Positions 35,080-48,888 of a DNA stretch of 64,000 nucleotides are shown here, piece after piece. A program made the translations under genes and the position numbers. The stretch covers positions 1,798,001 through 1,862,000 of the forward strand of contig NZ_CP027657.1 in NCBI RefSeq assembly GCF_003008615.1, given 5' to 3'. A model generated the notes under the pieces. It worked only from the letters and a program-made list of their open reading frames with translations, made no database searches and was not told where the DNA came from. Within the stretch, counting starts at the first letter, position 1, and each line of letters starts with the position of its first letter. Origin of the DNA: Pseudomonas mendocina (lineage in GTDB: Bacteria > Pseudomonadota > Gammaproteobacteria > Pseudomonadales > Pseudomonadaceae).

Positions 35080-36545
35080 CAATCGATTCCCAGCTCGCTC
35101 CACAGCGTATCGATACGCGCCACCACCGCCGGATCCTTCTCGATGGCGCGGCCCCATTCGCGATTGGTCTCGCCTGGCCACTTGTGGGTGGCGTCGAGGC
35201 CCATCTTCGAACCCAGGCCGGAAATCGGCGACGCGAAGTCGAGGTAGTCGATCGGCGTATTGTCGATCATCACCGTGTCGCGCTTGGGATCCATGCGCGT
35301 GGTAATCGCCCAGATCACGTCATTCCAGTCCCGTGCGTTGATATCGTCGTCGGTGACGATAACGAACTTGGTGTACATGAACTGTCGCAGAAACGACCAC
35401 ACACCGAGCATTACGCGCTTGGCGTGGCCGGGGTACTGCTTCTTCATGGTCACCACCGCCATGCGGTAGGAACAGCCTTCAGGCGGCAGGTAGAAGTCGG
35501 TGATCTCGGGGAACTGCTTCTGCAGGATCGGCACGAACACTTCGTTCAGCGCCACGCCGAGAATCGCCGGCTCATCCGGCGGCCGGCCGGTGTAGGTGCT
35601 GTGGTAGATCGGATCGCGGCGACGGGTGATGCGCTCGACGGTGAACACCGGGAAGGTGTCGACCTCGTTGTAGTAGCCGGTGTGGTCGCCGTACGGCCCC
35701 TCCGGCGCGGTCTCCCCCGGATGGATCACACCTTCCAGGACGATCTCGGCACTGGCCGGCACCTGCAGGTCGCTACCACGCGCCTTGATCAGCTCGGTGC
35801 GATGACCGCGCAGCAGGCCGGCGAAGGCGTATTCGGAGAGGGTATCGGGCACCGGCGTCACGGCGCCGAGAATGGTCGCCGGATCGGCACCCAGCGCGAC
35901 GCAAACCGGGTAGGGCTTGTCCGGATGCTTCTGGCACCACTCGCGGTAATCCAGCGCGCCGCCACGGTGGCTGAGCCAGCGCATGATCACCTTATTGCGG
36001 CCGATCACCTGCTGACGATAGATACCGAGGTTCTGCCGCTCCTTGTTCGGGCCCTTGGTGATGGTCAGCCCCCAGGTGATCAGCGGCGCCACGTCGCCCG
36101 GCCAGCAGTGCTGGATCGGCAATTTGCCGAGGTCGACGTCGTCGCCCTCTTCGATCACTTCGTGGCAAGGCGCATCCTTGACCACCTTGGGCGCCATGGA
36201 AATGACCTTCTTGAAGATCGGCAGCTTGCTCCAGGCATCCTTGAGGCCCTTGGGCGGTTCGGGCTCCTTGAGAAAGGCCAGCAGCTTGCCGATTTCGCGC
36301 AGCTCGGACACCTCTTCGGCGCCCATGCCCAGCGCCACGCGCTTGGGCGTGCCGAACAGGTTGCCGAGCACCGGCACATCGAAGCCGGTGGGCTTTTCGA
36401 ACAGCAACGCCGGGCCGCCCTTGCGCAGGGTGCGGTCGCAGATTTCGGTCATTTCCAGAACGGGCGATACCGGAGTCTGGATGCGCTTGAGTTCGCCGCG
36501 CTTTTCCAGTTCACGGATGAAGTCGCGCAGGTCGCGATACTGCAT
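35079..36545 (-). CDS. ubiD: 3-octaprenyl-4-hydroxybenzoate carboxy-lyase
   Basis: A 488-residue decarboxylase of ubiquinone synthesis that uses prenylated FMN made by UbiX. Motifs include [22 protein letters not shown] at the start, [11 protein letters not shown], and [25 protein letters not shown] residues around the active site (seen here as [14 protein letters not shown]). GAGG lies 9 nt before the ATG. It runs in the same direction as rho and precedes the ferredoxin reductase. Confidence 0.95.
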   Translation of the reverse strand: MQYRDLRDFIRELEKRGELKRIQTPVSPVLEMTEICDRTLRKGGPALLFEKPTGFDVPVLGNLFGTPKRVALGMGAEEVSELREIGKLLAFLKEPEPPKGLKDAWSKLPIFKKVISMAPKVVKDAPCHEVIEEGDDVDLGKLPIQHCWPGDVAPLITWGLTITKGPNKERQNLGIYRQQVIGRNKVIMRWLSHRGGALDYREWCQKHPDKPYPVCVALGADPATILGAVTPVPDTLSEYAFAGLLRGHRTELIKARGSDLQVPASAEIVLEGVIHPGETAPEGPYGDHTGYYNEVDTFPVFTVERITRRRDPIYHSTYTGRPPDEPAILGVALNEVFVPILQKQFPEITDFYLPPEGCSYRMAVVTMKKQYPGHAKRVMLGVWSFLRQFMYTKFVIVTDDDINARDWNDVIWAITTRMDPKRDTVMIDNTPIDYLDFASPISGLGSKMGLDATHKWPGETNREWGRAIEKDPAVVARIDTLWSELGID

Positions 36546-36635
36546 GCAGGAGCCTCGTGTCGGACAGGCTAGAGTCGGCCGCAAAGTTTAGCGCCGAAGT
36601 CAGGCTTTCAGAAGGCTTGAAAGCCTCCAGATACG

Positions 36636-36661
36636 ACAAGGCCGGGTTTCCCCGGCCTTGT
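36636..36661 (-). terminator. Terminator after rho
   Basis: ACAAGGCCGG (36636-36645) and CCGGCCTTGT (36652-36661) form a perfect 10-bp stem 18 nt after the rho stop; the following T-run is weak. A second 8-bp stem, AGGCTTTC/GAAAGCCT, lies at about 36602-36627. Confidence 0.7.
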
Positions 36662-36678
36662 GGCAAGACATGAACCGC

Positions 36679-37938
<1,260 letters not shown>

Positions 37939-38119
37939 AGGAATGACGTGATCATCGAGAGGAGAAGAAAGCTGTTAGCTTGAGAGGCCGCGCCGCAGAG
38001 AAGGCGACAGGATCGCGAACGAGTTCGTATAGGTATGAATCGGCGACGGCATGCAGAGAGCTGCATGGAGGATGCAGCGAGGCCGAATTTAACACTGCGA
38101 AAAAACAGCGTCTAGCCCT

Positions 38120-38150
38120 AAAAACGAAAAAGCCCCGCAAAAAGCAGGGC
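38120..38150 (-). terminator. trxA terminator
   Basis: On the minus strand GCCCTGC pairs with GCGGGGC (one G-T) around TTTTT and is followed by TTTTTCGTTTTT. It is 107 nt past the trxA stop, beyond the repeat at 38164-38247. Confidence 0.82.
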
Positions 38151-38163
38151 CTCTTCCAGTGCG

Positions 38164-38247
38164 GTAGGGTGGGCCGTGCGGCGCTCCGCTTCAGCCCACC
38201 ACCACGCCAACTGCGACCAGCTCGGTGGGCTAAAGCCCACTCTACCT
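38164..38247. repeat. GTAGGGTGGGC/GCCCACTCTAC inverted repeat
   Basis: GTAGGGTGGGC at the left is mirrored by GCCCACTCTAC at the right, with nested TCAGCCCACC/GGTGGGCTAA. It lies immediately after trxA. Confidence 0.6.
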
Positions 38248-38257
38248 CTTCAGCACC

Positions 38258-38584
38258 TCAGATGTTGCTGTCGAGGAAAGCAGCCAGTTGCGACTTGGAC
38301 AGTGCGCCAACCTTGGTCGCTTCGACGTTGCCGTTCTTGAACAGCATCAGGGTCGGGATACCGCGCACACCGTATTTCGGCGGGGTTTCCTGGTTCTCGT
38401 CGATGTTCAGTTTGCAGATCTTCAGTTTGCCTTGGTATTCCTTGGCGATCTCGTCGAGCACCGGCGCGATCATCTTGCACGGGCCGCACCACTCAGCCCA
38501 GTAATCGACCAGAACCGGACCTTCAGCCTGGATGACGTCCTGGTCGAAGCTGGCGTCGCTGACGTTGGTGATGAATTCGCTCAT
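38258..38584 (-). CDS. trxA: Thioredoxin 1
   Basis: A 108-residue thioredoxin with the redox site WCGPC (Cys33, Cys36), the cis-proline motif RGIPT, and the usual [22 protein letters not shown] block. It reduces cytoplasmic disulfides with electrons from thioredoxin reductase. It lies upstream of rho on the same strand, the widespread trxA-rho pairing. Confidence 0.97.
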   Translation of the reverse strand: MSEFITNVSDASFDQDVIQAEGPVLVDYWAEWCGPCKMIAPVLDEIAKEYQGKLKICKLNIDENQETPPKYGVRGIPTLMLFKNGNVEATKVGALSKSQLAAFLDSNI

Positions 38585-38694
38585 GGGGAGTCTCCGTATA
38601 TTCGGAAGCAAAAAAGTGGCGCCATCATAGCCCGGCTTGAGTGACACCGAAAGGCACTGACGATTGAGCCTTTCAATAGCCGCCAATGTACGCC

Positions 38695-39399
38695 TCAATC
38701 GCCCAAGGTGGCGAAAGCGATTCCGGTACGCAGCGCAGCGGCGCGGATATGCTGCTGCATGGCCTTCTGCGCCGAACCCGCGGCATGCCGGGCCAGGGCC
38801 TTGAGGATCTTGCGGTGCTCCTGCCAGGTTTCCATCGCTCGCTCCGGGCGGATGAACGGCAGCTTCTGGCTCTCCAGAAAGATCTCGGCACTGGAGGTCA
38901 CCAGGGTGAACATCGCCTGGTTACCGCTGGCAGCGAGGATACGTTGGTGAAACTCGAAATCCAGACGCGTCGCCTGCTCGAAATTCTCGGCACGCAACTC
39001 CCGGCGCATCTGCTCGACATTGTCCTCAAGGATGTCCAGTTCTTCTGCGGTCATCACCCCGGCGGCCAGGCCACAGGCGAAACCCTCCAGGGCAAAACGC
39101 AACTGGAAAGTATCGGCCGCCGACACCTGTGCAGCGAAAGGCCAGACGAAAGCACCATTCGCCTCGGCCTTCGGCGTCTCCTGAACGAATACGCCCTTGC
39201 CGGCTTGCACGTTCACCAGCCCCAGGGCGCTGAGCGATGACAGCGCCTCGCGCAACGACGCACGACTGACCCCCAGACGCTCAGCCAGGTCACGCTGCGA
39301 GGGCAAGGCATCACCAGGGCGATAGCCCTCTTCCTCGATCAGACGACGGATCGCCTGCAGGGCGTATTCGGGTACCGCGCGGGGAGCAGAAGCATTCAT
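38695..39399 (-). CDS. FadR-subfamily GntR regulator
   Basis: A 234-residue regulator. The N-terminal winged helix carries [37 protein letters not shown], and the helical FCD ligand domain has the metal-type residues in [15 protein letters not shown]. It is divergent from an ABC importer operon ending in an allA-like gene and faces the dyad at 39525. It most likely represses that operon until a carboxylated ligand binds. No good ribosome site precedes the ATG. Confidence 0.85.
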   Translation of the reverse strand: MNASAPRAVPEYALQAIRRLIEEEGYRPGDALPSQRDLAERLGVSRASLREALSSLSALGLVNVQAGKGVFVQETPKAEANGAFVWPFAAQVSAADTFQLRFALEGFACGLAAGVMTAEELDILEDNVEQMRRELRAENFEQATRLDFEFHQRILAASGNQAMFTLVTSSAEIFLESQKLPFIRPERAMETWQEHRKILKALARHAAGSAQKAMQQHIRAAALRTGIAFATLGD

Positions 39400-39524
39400 G
39401 ACTGTTCGGGCCGGTCAGTCCAGTGAAGTCGCCTTTGTAAGGCCATCAGACCGCTTCAGGCAAGCGACGCCCCCTTGTGGAACAGCCCACCTCACGAACG
39501 CACCGAGATGGCCCAGAAAAACTT

Positions 39525-39540
39525 CTGACCAATTGGTCAG
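39525..39540. promoter_or_regulatory. 16-bp perfect palindrome, candidate operator
   Basis: CTGACCAATTGGTCAG is its own reverse complement and contains the GGTC/GACC-type half-sites used by FadR-family proteins. It sits mid-way between the divergent regulator and importer genes; a looser ACTG-TTCAGACCAGT match follows at about 39549-39563. Confidence 0.6.
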
Positions 39541-39686
39541 CAACACCAACTGTTCAGACCAGTAAGACCTTGTCCTCACTCGCCTGAAGCGGTGCAAGTG
39601 CTGATTTCATTGAACTTGGCACAGGCGATGCACTGCACGAATCACGCAAAACGCTTCAGTTTTCGTCCATTCATCGGGAGTTCGAC

Positions 39687-40472
39687 ATGCGTAAATTTCA
39701 CCGCACCCTGCTGGGTACCCTGTTCGCTGCCCTGGCCTTTGGCGCTGCCACCGCACATGCCGATGCCCTTGAAGACATCAGCAAGGCTGGCGTGCTGAAA
39801 GTCGCCGTGCCGCAGGATTTCCCACCATTCGGCTCGGTCGGCCCGGATATGAAACCGCGCGGCCTGGACATCGATACCGCACAGCTGCTGGCTGACAAGC
39901 TGGCAGTGAAGCTGGAGCTGACTCCGGTCAACAGCACCAACCGCATTCCTTTTCTCACCACCGGCAAGGTTGATCTGGTGATCTCCAGCCTCGGCAAGAA
40001 CCCGGAGCGTGAAGCGGTGATCGATTTTTCCGCCGCCTATGCCCCCTTCTACCTCGGCGTGTTCGGCCCGGAAGACGCCGCCATCGCCAGCCTCGATGAC
40101 CTGGCCGGCAAGACCATCAGCGTCACCCGCGGCTCCATCGAAGACATCGAGCTGAGCAACGTCGCCCCGAAAGGCGCCACCATCAAGCGCTTCGAGGACA
40201 ACAACTCGACCATCGCCGCCTACCTGTCCGGCCAGGTCGAACTGATCGCCAGCGGCAACGTGGTGATGGTGGCCATCTCCGAGAAGAACCCCAAGCGCGT
40301 GCCGAGCATGAAACTCAAGCTCAAGGACTCGCCGGTGTACGTGGGTGTGAACAAGGATCAGGCCGCCCTGCTAGACAAGGTCAACACCATCATCGCCGCC
40401 GCCAAGAGCGACGGTAGCCTCGACGCGATCAGCCAGAAGTGGCTGAAGCAGCCTCTGCCGGCCGGCCTCTGA
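39687..40472 (+). CDS. ABC transporter substrate-binding protein, polar amino acid type
   Basis: A 261-residue family 3 solute-binding protein with a signal peptide (MRKFHRTLLGTLFAALAFGAATAHA). Motifs include GVLKVAVPQDFPPFG, PRGLDIDTAQLLADKLAVKLEL and the DLVISSLGKNPEREAVIDFS stretch. GGGAG precedes the ATG. It is the first gene of an operon with two permeases, an ATPase and an allA-like lyase. The ligand may be a ureide or amino-acid-like nitrogen source, judging only by the last gene. Confidence 0.9.
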   Translation: MRKFHRTLLGTLFAALAFGAATAHADALEDISKAGVLKVAVPQDFPPFGSVGPDMKPRGLDIDTAQLLADKLAVKLELTPVNSTNRIPFLTTGKVDLVISSLGKNPEREAVIDFSAAYAPFYLGVFGPEDAAIASLDDLAGKTISVTRGSIEDIELSNVAPKGATIKRFEDNNSTIAAYLSGQVELIASGNVVMVAISEKNPKRVPSMKLKLKDSPVYVGVNKDQAALLDKVNTIIAAAKSDGSLDAISQKWLKQPLPAGL

Positions 40473-40492
40473 GCCTGACGGAGCACTGAGCC

Positions 40493-41158
40493 ATGGCGTA
40501 CCAGTTCGACTTCGCCGCCGTCCTGCAGCACAGCGACCTGCTGCTGCAGGGCGCGGCCTTCACCCTCGGCCTGACGGCGATCGGCACCCTGCTGGGCGTC
40601 GGTCTCGGCATCGTCGGGGCGATACTGCGCGCCTGGCGCATTCGCCCGTTCGACCGGATTTTCGGCGCCTACGTGGAGCTGATCCGCAATACGCCGTTCA
40701 TCGTCCAGCTGTTCTTCATCTTCTTCGGCCTTCCCTCGCTCGGTTTTCGCCTGAACGAATGGGAAGCCGCGGTGCTGGCGATGGTGATCAACCTCGGCGC
40801 CTACTCGACGGAAATCATCCGCGCCGGCATCCAGGCCATCCCGCATGGCCAGCTGGAAGCTGCAGCGGCACTGGCCATGAGCCGCTTCGAAAGCTTCCGC
40901 TACGTGGTGCTGCGCCCGGCTCTGGCCAAGGTATGGCCGGCCCTGTCGAGCCAGATCATCATCGTCATGCTCGGCTCGGCGGTGTGCTCGCAGATTTCCA
41001 CCGAGGAGTTGTCGTTCGCCGCCAACTTCATTCAGTCGCGCAACTTCCGCGCCTTCGAGACCTACCTGCTGACCACCGCGCTGTACCTGGTCATGGCCAT
41101 CCTGGTTCGTCAGCTGCTGGCCTGGATCGGCCGCCGCTTCATCATGGGAGCCCGCTGA
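40493..41158 (+). CDS. ABC importer permease 1 (HisM/GlnP type)
   Basis: A 221-residue permease with a His/Glu/Gln/Arg-type domain (LIRNTPFIVQLFFIFFGLPSLG, AYSTEIIRAGIQAIPHGQLEAAAALAMS is the ATPase-contact loop). About five membrane helices. It lies 20 nt after the binding-protein gene, and its stop overlaps the next start by one base (TGATG). Confidence 0.9.
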   Translation: MAYQFDFAAVLQHSDLLLQGAAFTLGLTAIGTLLGVGLGIVGAILRAWRIRPFDRIFGAYVELIRNTPFIVQLFFIFFGLPSLGFRLNEWEAAVLAMVINLGAYSTEIIRAGIQAIPHGQLEAAAALAMSRFESFRYVVLRPALAKVWPALSSQIIIVMLGSAVCSQISTEELSFAANFIQSRNFRAFETYLLTTALYLVMAILVRQLLAWIGRRFIMGAR

Positions 41159-41805
41159 TGGACTTCACTCTCTGGGACATCCTGCGCAATCTGCTCACCG
41201 GCCTGCAGTGGACACTGCTGCTGTCGCTGGTGGCCTTCGTCTGCGGCGGTATCGCCGGCCTGCTGGTGTTACTGGCCCGGCTATCGCCGCTGGCGGCACC
41301 ACGCATCCTCGCCCGTGGCTACATCGAACTGTTCCAGGGCACGCCACTGTTGATGCAGCTGTTCCTGGTGTTCTTCGGTATCGCCCTGCTCGGTATCGAC
41401 GTATCGCCCTGGCTGGCCGCCGCCACCGCGCTGACGCTGTTCACCAGCGCCTTTCTCGCCGAAATCTGGCGCGGCTGCGTCGAGTCAATCACCCGCGGCC
41501 AGTGGGAGGCCGCCGAAAGCCTGGCCATGAGCCGCCTGGAAACCCTGCGCCACGTGATCCTGCCACAGGCGCTGCGCATCGCCGTGGCACCCACCGTCGG
41601 CTTCTCGGTGCAGGTGGTCAAGGGCACCGCGGTGACCTCGATCATCGGCTTCACCGAACTGACCAAGACCGGCAGCATGCTGGCCAACGCCACCTTCGAA
41701 CCGTTCATGGTCTACGGCTTCGTCGCCCTCGGTTACTTCCTGCTCTGCTACCCGCTCTCGCTCGCTGCATACCGCCTGGAAAGGAGGCTGAATGTCACTG
41801 CTTAA
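41158..41805 (+). CDS. ABC importer permease 2 (HisM/GlnP type)
   Basis: A 215-residue permease paralogous to the previous one (YIELFQGTPLLMQLFLVFFG and the contact loop EIWRGCVESITRGQWEAAESLAMS). The ATG at 41158 follows the previous stop by overlap. Its 3' end overlaps the ATPase gene by 14 bp. With permease 1 it forms the heterodimeric channel. Confidence 0.9.
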   Translation: MDFTLWDILRNLLTGLQWTLLLSLVAFVCGGIAGLLVLLARLSPLAAPRILARGYIELFQGTPLLMQLFLVFFGIALLGIDVSPWLAAATALTLFTSAFLAEIWRGCVESITRGQWEAAESLAMSRLETLRHVILPQALRIAVAPTVGFSVQVVKGTAVTSIIGFTELTKTGSMLANATFEPFMVYGFVALGYFLLCYPLSLAAYRLERRLNVTA

Positions 41806-42523
41806 CGTCACCGCCCTGCACAAGTACTACGGCGAAAACCACGTGCTCAAGGGCATCGACCTCAAGGTCGAGGAAGGCGAAGTGGTCGCCATCATCGGTC
41901 GCAGCGGCTCGGGCAAGAGCACCTTCCTGCGCACCCTCAACGGCCTGGAATCGATCAACGACGGCGTGATCGAGGTCGACGGTGAGTATATCGACGCCGC
42001 GCGCGCCGACCTGCGTAGCCTGCGGCAGAAAGTCGGCATGGTGTTCCAGCAGTTCAACCTGTTCCCGCACCTGACCGTCGGCGAGAACGTCATGCTGGCG
42101 CCGCAGGTGGTGAAGAAGACCTCACGCGCCGACGCCGAAAAAATCGCCCGACAGATGCTCGAACGCGTCGGCCTGAGCGAAAAATTCGACGCCTACCCCG
42201 AGCGCCTGTCCGGTGGCCAGCAGCAACGCGTGGCCATCGCCCGCGCCCTGGCCATGTCGCCCAAGGTACTGCTGTGCGACGAGATCACCTCGGCGCTCGA
42301 TCCGGAGCTGGTCAACGAAGTGCTAGCGGTGGTCAAGCAACTGGCCAGCGAAGGCATGACCCTGATCATGGTCACCCACGAGATGCGCTTCGCCCGCGAA
42401 GTCGGCGACAAGCTGGTGTTCATGCACCAGGGCAAGGTGCACGAGATCGGCGACCCGAAAGCCCTGTTCGCCGCGCCGCAGACCGAGGAGCTGCGCAACT
42501 TCATCGGTTCGGTGAACCTGTGA
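41792..42523 (+). CDS. ABC importer ATPase (GlnQ/HisP type)
   Basis: A 243-residue ATPase with Walker A GRSGSGKST, Q-loop MVFQQFNLFPHLTV, signature LSGGQQQR, Walker B VLLCDEITSALDP and the H-loop MVTHEM. This is the polar amino-acid importer class. The allA-like gene starts 6 nt after its stop. Confidence 0.95.
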   Translation: MSLLNVTALHKYYGENHVLKGIDLKVEEGEVVAIIGRSGSGKSTFLRTLNGLESINDGVIEVDGEYIDAARADLRSLRQKVGMVFQQFNLFPHLTVGENVMLAPQVVKKTSRADAEKIARQMLERVGLSEKFDAYPERLSGGQQQRVAIARALAMSPKVLLCDEITSALDPELVNEVLAVVKQLASEGMTLIMVTHEMRFAREVGDKLVFMHQGKVHEIGDPKALFAAPQTEELRNFIGSVNL

Positions 42524-42528
42524 ACGCC

Positions 42529-43032
42529 ATGACGCCGCAACCACTGCGTATCGAGCCACTGACCCGCAGCGCCTTCGCGCCCTTTGGCGAGGTGATCGAG
42601 ATGGCCGGCGCCAACGCCTTCCCGATCAACGCCGGCACCACCACGCGCTATCACGACCTGGCGCAGTTGGAGCTGGCCGGCGAGGCACCGCGCACCCTGG
42701 TCAACCTGTTCGAGGGCAAGGCCTGGCATGCGCCCATCGAGATCCGCATGCTCGAACGCCACCCGCTGGGCAGCCAGGCCTTCTATCCGGTGGATGGCGG
42801 GCGTATGCTGATCGTCGTCGCACCGCCCGGTGAGCTGGACGAGTCGGAGATCCGCGCCTTCATCAGCGCACCGGATCAGGGCGTGAACTACTCCCGCGGC
42901 ACCTGGCACCACCCGTTGCTGTGCCTGCAGCACCCCGGCCGCTTCCTCGTGATCGACCGCGGCGGTGCCGGGCACAACTGCGATGAACAGGTGCTGAAAC
43001 AACCGCTGAGCATGCTGAACCTGGCGGAATAA
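42529..43032 (+). CDS. Ureidoglycolate lyase (AllA family)
   Basis: A 167-residue cupin-fold enzyme; family signatures are [33 protein letters not shown] residues (seen as [19 protein letters not shown]), and [16 protein letters not shown]. AllA splits ureidoglycolate to glyoxylate and urea at the end of the allantoin pathway. I take the ATG at 42529; a GTG 9 nt upstream overlapping the ATPase stop is possible. Other allantoin genes are not nearby, which suggests uptake of a ureide by the importer encoded upstream. Confidence 0.85.
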   Translation: MTPQPLRIEPLTRSAFAPFGEVIEMAGANAFPINAGTTTRYHDLAQLELAGEAPRTLVNLFEGKAWHAPIEIRMLERHPLGSQAFYPVDGGRMLIVVAPPGELDESEIRAFISAPDQGVNYSRGTWHHPLLCLQHPGRFLVIDRGGAGHNCDEQVLKQPLSMLNLAE

Positions 43033-43126
43033 CAGGTCTAGACCAGTTAAATGCGACATCCGTATGCGTTGGCTCATGGCTTCAGTCGTGGCAGGATGCG
43101 CGGAAATCGAACGAGATGCCGCAATC

Positions 43127-44629
43127 ATGCCCCAAGCCCCTGCCGAGAGTTTTCCCCTGATCGCCGCCATCGATCTGGGCTCGAACAGTTTCCATATGGT
43201 GCTGGCCAAGGCCGACAATCACGAGATTCGCATCCTCGAGCGCATCGGCGACAAGGTGCAACTGGCGGCAGGCCTGGACGATGAACGCCAGCTCAGCGAG
43301 GAGGCCATGCAGCGCGGCCTTGATTGCCTGCGTCGTTTCGCCCAATTCACCACCAGCCTGCCGGAAGGTGCCGTGCGGATCGTCGGCACCAACGCCCTGC
43401 GCGAAGCGCGCAACCGCGCCGTGTTCATCCGCCGCGCCGAGGAAATCCTAGGTCATCAGGTCGAGGTGATTTCCGGCCGCGAAGAAGCCCGCCTGATCTA
43501 TCTGGGCGTGTCCCACAGCATCGCCGACACGCCCGGCAAGCGCCTGGTCGCCGACATCGGCGGCGGCAGCACCGAATTCATCATCGGCCAGCGCTTCGAA
43601 CCGTTGCTGCGTGAAAGCCTGCAGATGGGCTGCGTGAGCTTCACCCAGCGCTACTTCAAGGATGGCAAGATCACCCCGGCACGTTATGCCCAGGCCTACA
43701 CCGCCGCACGCCTGGAGCTGATGAGCATCGAGCAGGGCCTGCGCCGCCTCGGCTGGGAAGACGCTGTCGGTGCTTCCGGCACCATCAAGGCGGTTGGCCT
43801 GACCATCAAGGCAGCGGGATTGGGCAGTGGCGAGGTGACGGCCGAAGGCCTGGCCTGGCTCAAGCGCAAGGTGTTCAAGCTGGGCGAGGTGGACAAGCTC
43901 GATCTCGATGGCATCAAACCGGATCGCCGCGGCATCTTCCCGGCTGGTCTGGCGATTCTCGAAGCGATCTTCGATGCCTGCGAGATTCAGCGCATGAGCC
44001 ATTCCGAAGGAGCACTGCGCGAAGGCGTACTGTACGACCTGCTGGGCCGGCATCAGCATGAGGACGTGCGCGAGCGCACCCTGTCGGCGTTCATGGAGCG
44101 CTACCACGTCGACGTGGATCAGGCGGCGCGGGTTCAGGCCAAGGCCTTGTCAGCCTTGGACAAGGTGGCTGCCGACTGGGGCCTGAACGACGACTGGCAC
44201 CGCGAGCTGTTGAGTTGGGGCGCCAAGGTACACGAGGTGGGCCTGGATATCGCTCACTATCAGTACCACAAGCACGGTGCCTACCTGATTGAACACTCCG
44301 ACCTGGCCGGATTCTCGCGCCAGGATCAGCAAATGCTCGCCCTGTTGGTTCGTGGCCATCGGCGCAATATTCCCAAGGACAAATTCGCCGACTTCGGCGA
44401 GGAAGGCGTGAAGCTGATGCGCCTGTGCGTACTGCTACGCTTTGCCATCCTCTTCCATCACATCCGTAGCACGCAGAGCATGCCGGAAGTGCAATTCAAG
44501 GTCAGCGACGACAGCCTGGAAATCCTCTTCCCGGAAGGCTGGCTGGCAGCCAACCCGCTGACCCAGGCGGACTTCGAAGCCGAAGCCGAATGGCTCAAGC
44601 GCATCGACCTGACCCTGAGCGTGCGCTGA
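43127..44629 (+). CDS. ppx: Exopolyphosphatase
   Basis: A 500-residue Ppx/GppA phosphatase that removes phosphate from polyphosphate chain ends. N-terminal ATPase-fold motifs are [18 protein letters not shown] and [12 protein letters not shown]; the C-terminal half has an HD-like helical domain ([33 protein letters not shown]). I use the ATG at 43127 because family members start a few residues before PLIAAIDLG; an open frame runs 63 nt further up. It is convergent with ppk, 253 nt apart. Confidence 0.95.
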   Translation: MPQAPAESFPLIAAIDLGSNSFHMVLAKADNHEIRILERIGDKVQLAAGLDDERQLSEEAMQRGLDCLRRFAQFTTSLPEGAVRIVGTNALREARNRAVFIRRAEEILGHQVEVISGREEARLIYLGVSHSIADTPGKRLVADIGGGSTEFIIGQRFEPLLRESLQMGCVSFTQRYFKDGKITPARYAQAYTAARLELMSIEQGLRRLGWEDAVGASGTIKAVGLTIKAAGLGSGEVTAEGLAWLKRKVFKLGEVDKLDLDGIKPDRRGIFPAGLAILEAIFDACEIQRMSHSEGALREGVLYDLLGRHQHEDVRERTLSAFMERYHVDVDQAARVQAKALSALDKVAADWGLNDDWHRELLSWGAKVHEVGLDIAHYQYHKHGAYLIEHSDLAGFSRQDQQMLALLVRGHRRNIPKDKFADFGEEGVKLMRLCVLLRFAILFHHIRSTQSMPEVQFKVSDDSLEILFPEGWLAANPLTQADFEAEAEWLKRIDLTLSVR

Positions 44630-44651
44630 TCAACTTCTGACTCAACCGCCC

Positions 44652-44735
44652 GTAGGGTGCGCCATGCGCACCGGGGTTTCGCGTCGCTCTCATTGATGCA
44701 CGCAAGCAGGACGACCTCGCGAAACCCTGCGTGGC
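44652..44735. repeat. GTAGGGTGCGC repeat with nested palindrome
   Basis: GTAGGGTGCGCCATGCGCACC followed by GGGTTTCGCG and its inverse CGCGAAACCC about 45 nt on. It fills the left part of the ppx-ppk gap. Confidence 0.55.
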
Positions 44736-44830
44736 GTCAGTCTGTAATACGGGAATAGCCAAAGCCCCGGATTGCATCCGGGCTACGCGCTACGGCACGC
44801 GACCTCTACACCCTCTCCCGCCCTTCGGGC

Positions 44831-44885
44831 ACCCTCTCCCATAAATGGGAGAGGGTCATCAGATCGCCGCAAGCGGCCTTTTTAT
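44831..44885 (+). terminator. ppx-ppk intergenic hairpins
   Basis: ACCCTCTCCCA/TGGGAGAGGGT (44831-44856) is an 11-bp perfect stem with a TAAA loop. It is followed by GCCGC/GCGGC (44866-44877) and a T-run that reaches into the ppk stop codon. The pair can end both converging transcripts. Confidence 0.65.
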
Positions 44886-47083
44886 CGCGTCACGATTACC
44901 GGGGCGGTGAGTTTCTCCAGCAGGCCAGCCTGCGCGTTGCGCGGGTTCTGGTTGCCGGTCGGCTGCTGGCGCACGTAGCGACCATCAGGCTGCAGCACCC
45001 AGGCCTGGGTGTTGTCGGTCAGGTAGCTTTCCAGCTCCTTCTTCACCCGCGTGATGAGCTTCTTGCCCTCTACCGGGAAGCAAGTCTCCACACGCTTGTC
45101 GAGGTTGCGCTCCATCCAGTCGGCGCTGGACAGGTAGATCATCTCGTCGCCGCCGTTGAGGAAGTAATACACCCGCGTGTGCTCGAGGAAACGGCCGATG
45201 ATCGAGCGCACCTGAATATTGTGGGAAACCCCAGGCACACCGGGGCGCAGGCTGCACATGCCGCGCACCACCAGGTCGATCTTCACGCCGGTCTGGCTGG
45301 CCTTGTACAGCGCGCGGATGATCTTCGGATCGGTCAGCGCGTTGAACTTGGCGATGATCTGCGCCGGCTTGCCCTCGGCCGCCGCGGCGGTTTCCTTGGC
45401 GATCAGGTCGAGCAAGGTTTTCTTCAGGGTGAACGGCGCGTGCAGGAGTTTCTTCATGCGCAGCGTCTTGCCCATGCCGATCAACTGGCTGAACAGCTTG
45501 GACACATCCTCACCCAGCGCCACGTCGGCGGTGAGCAGGCTGTAGTCGGTGTACAGGCGCGCGTTACCGGCGTGGTAGTTGCCGGTACCGAGATGCGCGT
45601 AGCGGCGGATCTCACCGTTCTCGCGGCGCAGGATCAGCATCATCTTCGAGTGGGTCTTGAAGCCGACCACTCCGTAGATCACCACCGCACCAGCGGCCTG
45701 CAGGCGGCTGGCCAGCTGCAGGTTGGATTCCTCGTCGAAGCGTGCACGCAGTTCGATCACCGCGGTGACTTCCTTGCCGTTACGCGCGGCTTCCACCAGC
45801 GCATCGACGATCTCCGAGTTGGCGCCGGAACGGTACAGGGTCTGCTTGATCGCCAGCACATGCGGGTCTTTCGCGGCCTGGCGCAACAGGTCGACCACCG
45901 GCGTGAAGGACTCGAACGGGTGCAGCAGCAGGATGTCCTGCTTGCTGACCACGCTGAAGATGTTCTCGGCATTCTGCAGCAGCTTGGGGATCACCGGGGT
46001 GAACGGCGTGTACTGCAGCTCCGGGTGGCTATCCAGGCCGGTGATGCTGAACAGGCGCGTCAAGTTGACCGGGCCATTGACCTGATACAACTCGCTCTCG
46101 GCCAGGCCGAATTGCTTGAGCAACTGATCGGTCAGGTGTTTCGGGCAGGTGTCGACCACCTCCAGGCGCACCGCATCACCATAGCGACGGCTGAACAGCT
46201 CGCCGCGCAGTGCACGCGCCAGGTCTTCGACATCTTCGGTGTCCACCGACAGGTCGGCGTTACGGGTCAGGCGGAACTGGTAGCAGCCCTTGACCTTCAT
46301 GCCCTGGAACAGGTCGTCGGCGTGCGCGTGGATCATCGACGACAGGAACACGTAGTTGGCGCCCGGGCCACCCACCTCTTCCGGTACGCGGATGATGCGC
46401 GGCAGCAGACGCGGCGCCGGGATGATCGCCAGACCGGAGTCGCGACCGAAGGCATCGACGCCTTCCAGCTCGACGATGAAGTTCAGGCTCTTGTTGACCA
46501 GCAGCGGGAACGGGTGGGTCGGGTCGAGGCCGATCGGCGTGATGATCGGCGCGATCTCGTCGCGGAAGTAACGGCGAACCCAGGTCTTGAGCTTGGTCGT
46601 CCAGTAACGACGCCGGATGAAGTTGATGTTGTGCTTGGCCAGCGCCGGGAACAAGGTGTCGTTGAGGATGGCGTACTGGCGATCCACCTGTTCGTGCACC
46701 AGCTCGGAAATCCGCGCCAGTGCCTGATGCGGCAACAGGCCGTCGGCACCGGCCTGCTCACGGGCAAAATTGATCTGTTTCTTCAGGCCGGCAACGCGAA
46801 TCTCGAAGAACTCGTCGAGGTTGCTGGAGAAGATCAGCAGGAACTTCAGGCGTTCGAGCAGCGGATAGGACTCGTCCAGCGCCTGCTCCAGCACGCGGAT
46901 GTTGAATTGCAGCTGGGACAGCTCGCGATGGATGTACAGGCTGCTGTCATCCAGGCTCGGCACCACCACGGGGGCGGGTGCCGGTACCTCCGCGACAGTC
47001 GGCTCGGCGGCGACTTCCGCCTGGGTTTCGGCCTGCGCCACTGATCCGTCTAGCAATTCGCTGTTGAGTCCTTCGGTGTTCAT
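44882..47083 (-). CDS. ppk: Polyphosphate kinase 1
   Basis: A 733-residue kinase that builds polyphosphate from ATP. It has the N-terminal segment [20 protein letters not shown], the middle domain, and two phospholipase-D-like C-terminal domains with the autophosphorylated histidine region ([20 protein letters not shown]) and the second His-containing block ([28 protein letters not shown]). The first 45 residues are a less conserved, Ala/Pro/Val-rich tail. It lies just downstream of hemB on the same strand, 19 nt apart. Confidence 0.96.
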   Translation of the reverse strand: MNTEGLNSELLDGSVAQAETQAEVAAEPTVAEVPAPAPVVVPSLDDSSLYIHRELSQLQFNIRVLEQALDESYPLLERLKFLLIFSSNLDEFFEIRVAGLKKQINFAREQAGADGLLPHQALARISELVHEQVDRQYAILNDTLFPALAKHNINFIRRRYWTTKLKTWVRRYFRDEIAPIITPIGLDPTHPFPLLVNKSLNFIVELEGVDAFGRDSGLAIIPAPRLLPRIIRVPEEVGGPGANYVFLSSMIHAHADDLFQGMKVKGCYQFRLTRNADLSVDTEDVEDLARALRGELFSRRYGDAVRLEVVDTCPKHLTDQLLKQFGLAESELYQVNGPVNLTRLFSITGLDSHPELQYTPFTPVIPKLLQNAENIFSVVSKQDILLLHPFESFTPVVDLLRQAAKDPHVLAIKQTLYRSGANSEIVDALVEAARNGKEVTAVIELRARFDEESNLQLASRLQAAGAVVIYGVVGFKTHSKMMLILRRENGEIRRYAHLGTGNYHAGNARLYTDYSLLTADVALGEDVSKLFSQLIGMGKTLRMKKLLHAPFTLKKTLLDLIAKETAAAAEGKPAQIIAKFNALTDPKIIRALYKASQTGVKIDLVVRGMCSLRPGVPGVSHNIQVRSIIGRFLEHTRVYYFLNGGDEMIYLSSADWMERNLDKRVETCFPVEGKKLITRVKKELESYLTDNTQAWVLQPDGRYVRQQPTGNQNPRNAQAGLLEKLTAPVIVTR

Positions 47084-47102
47084 CGCTGGGTTCCTGGGGG
47101 CG

Positions 47103-48888
<1,786 letters not shown>

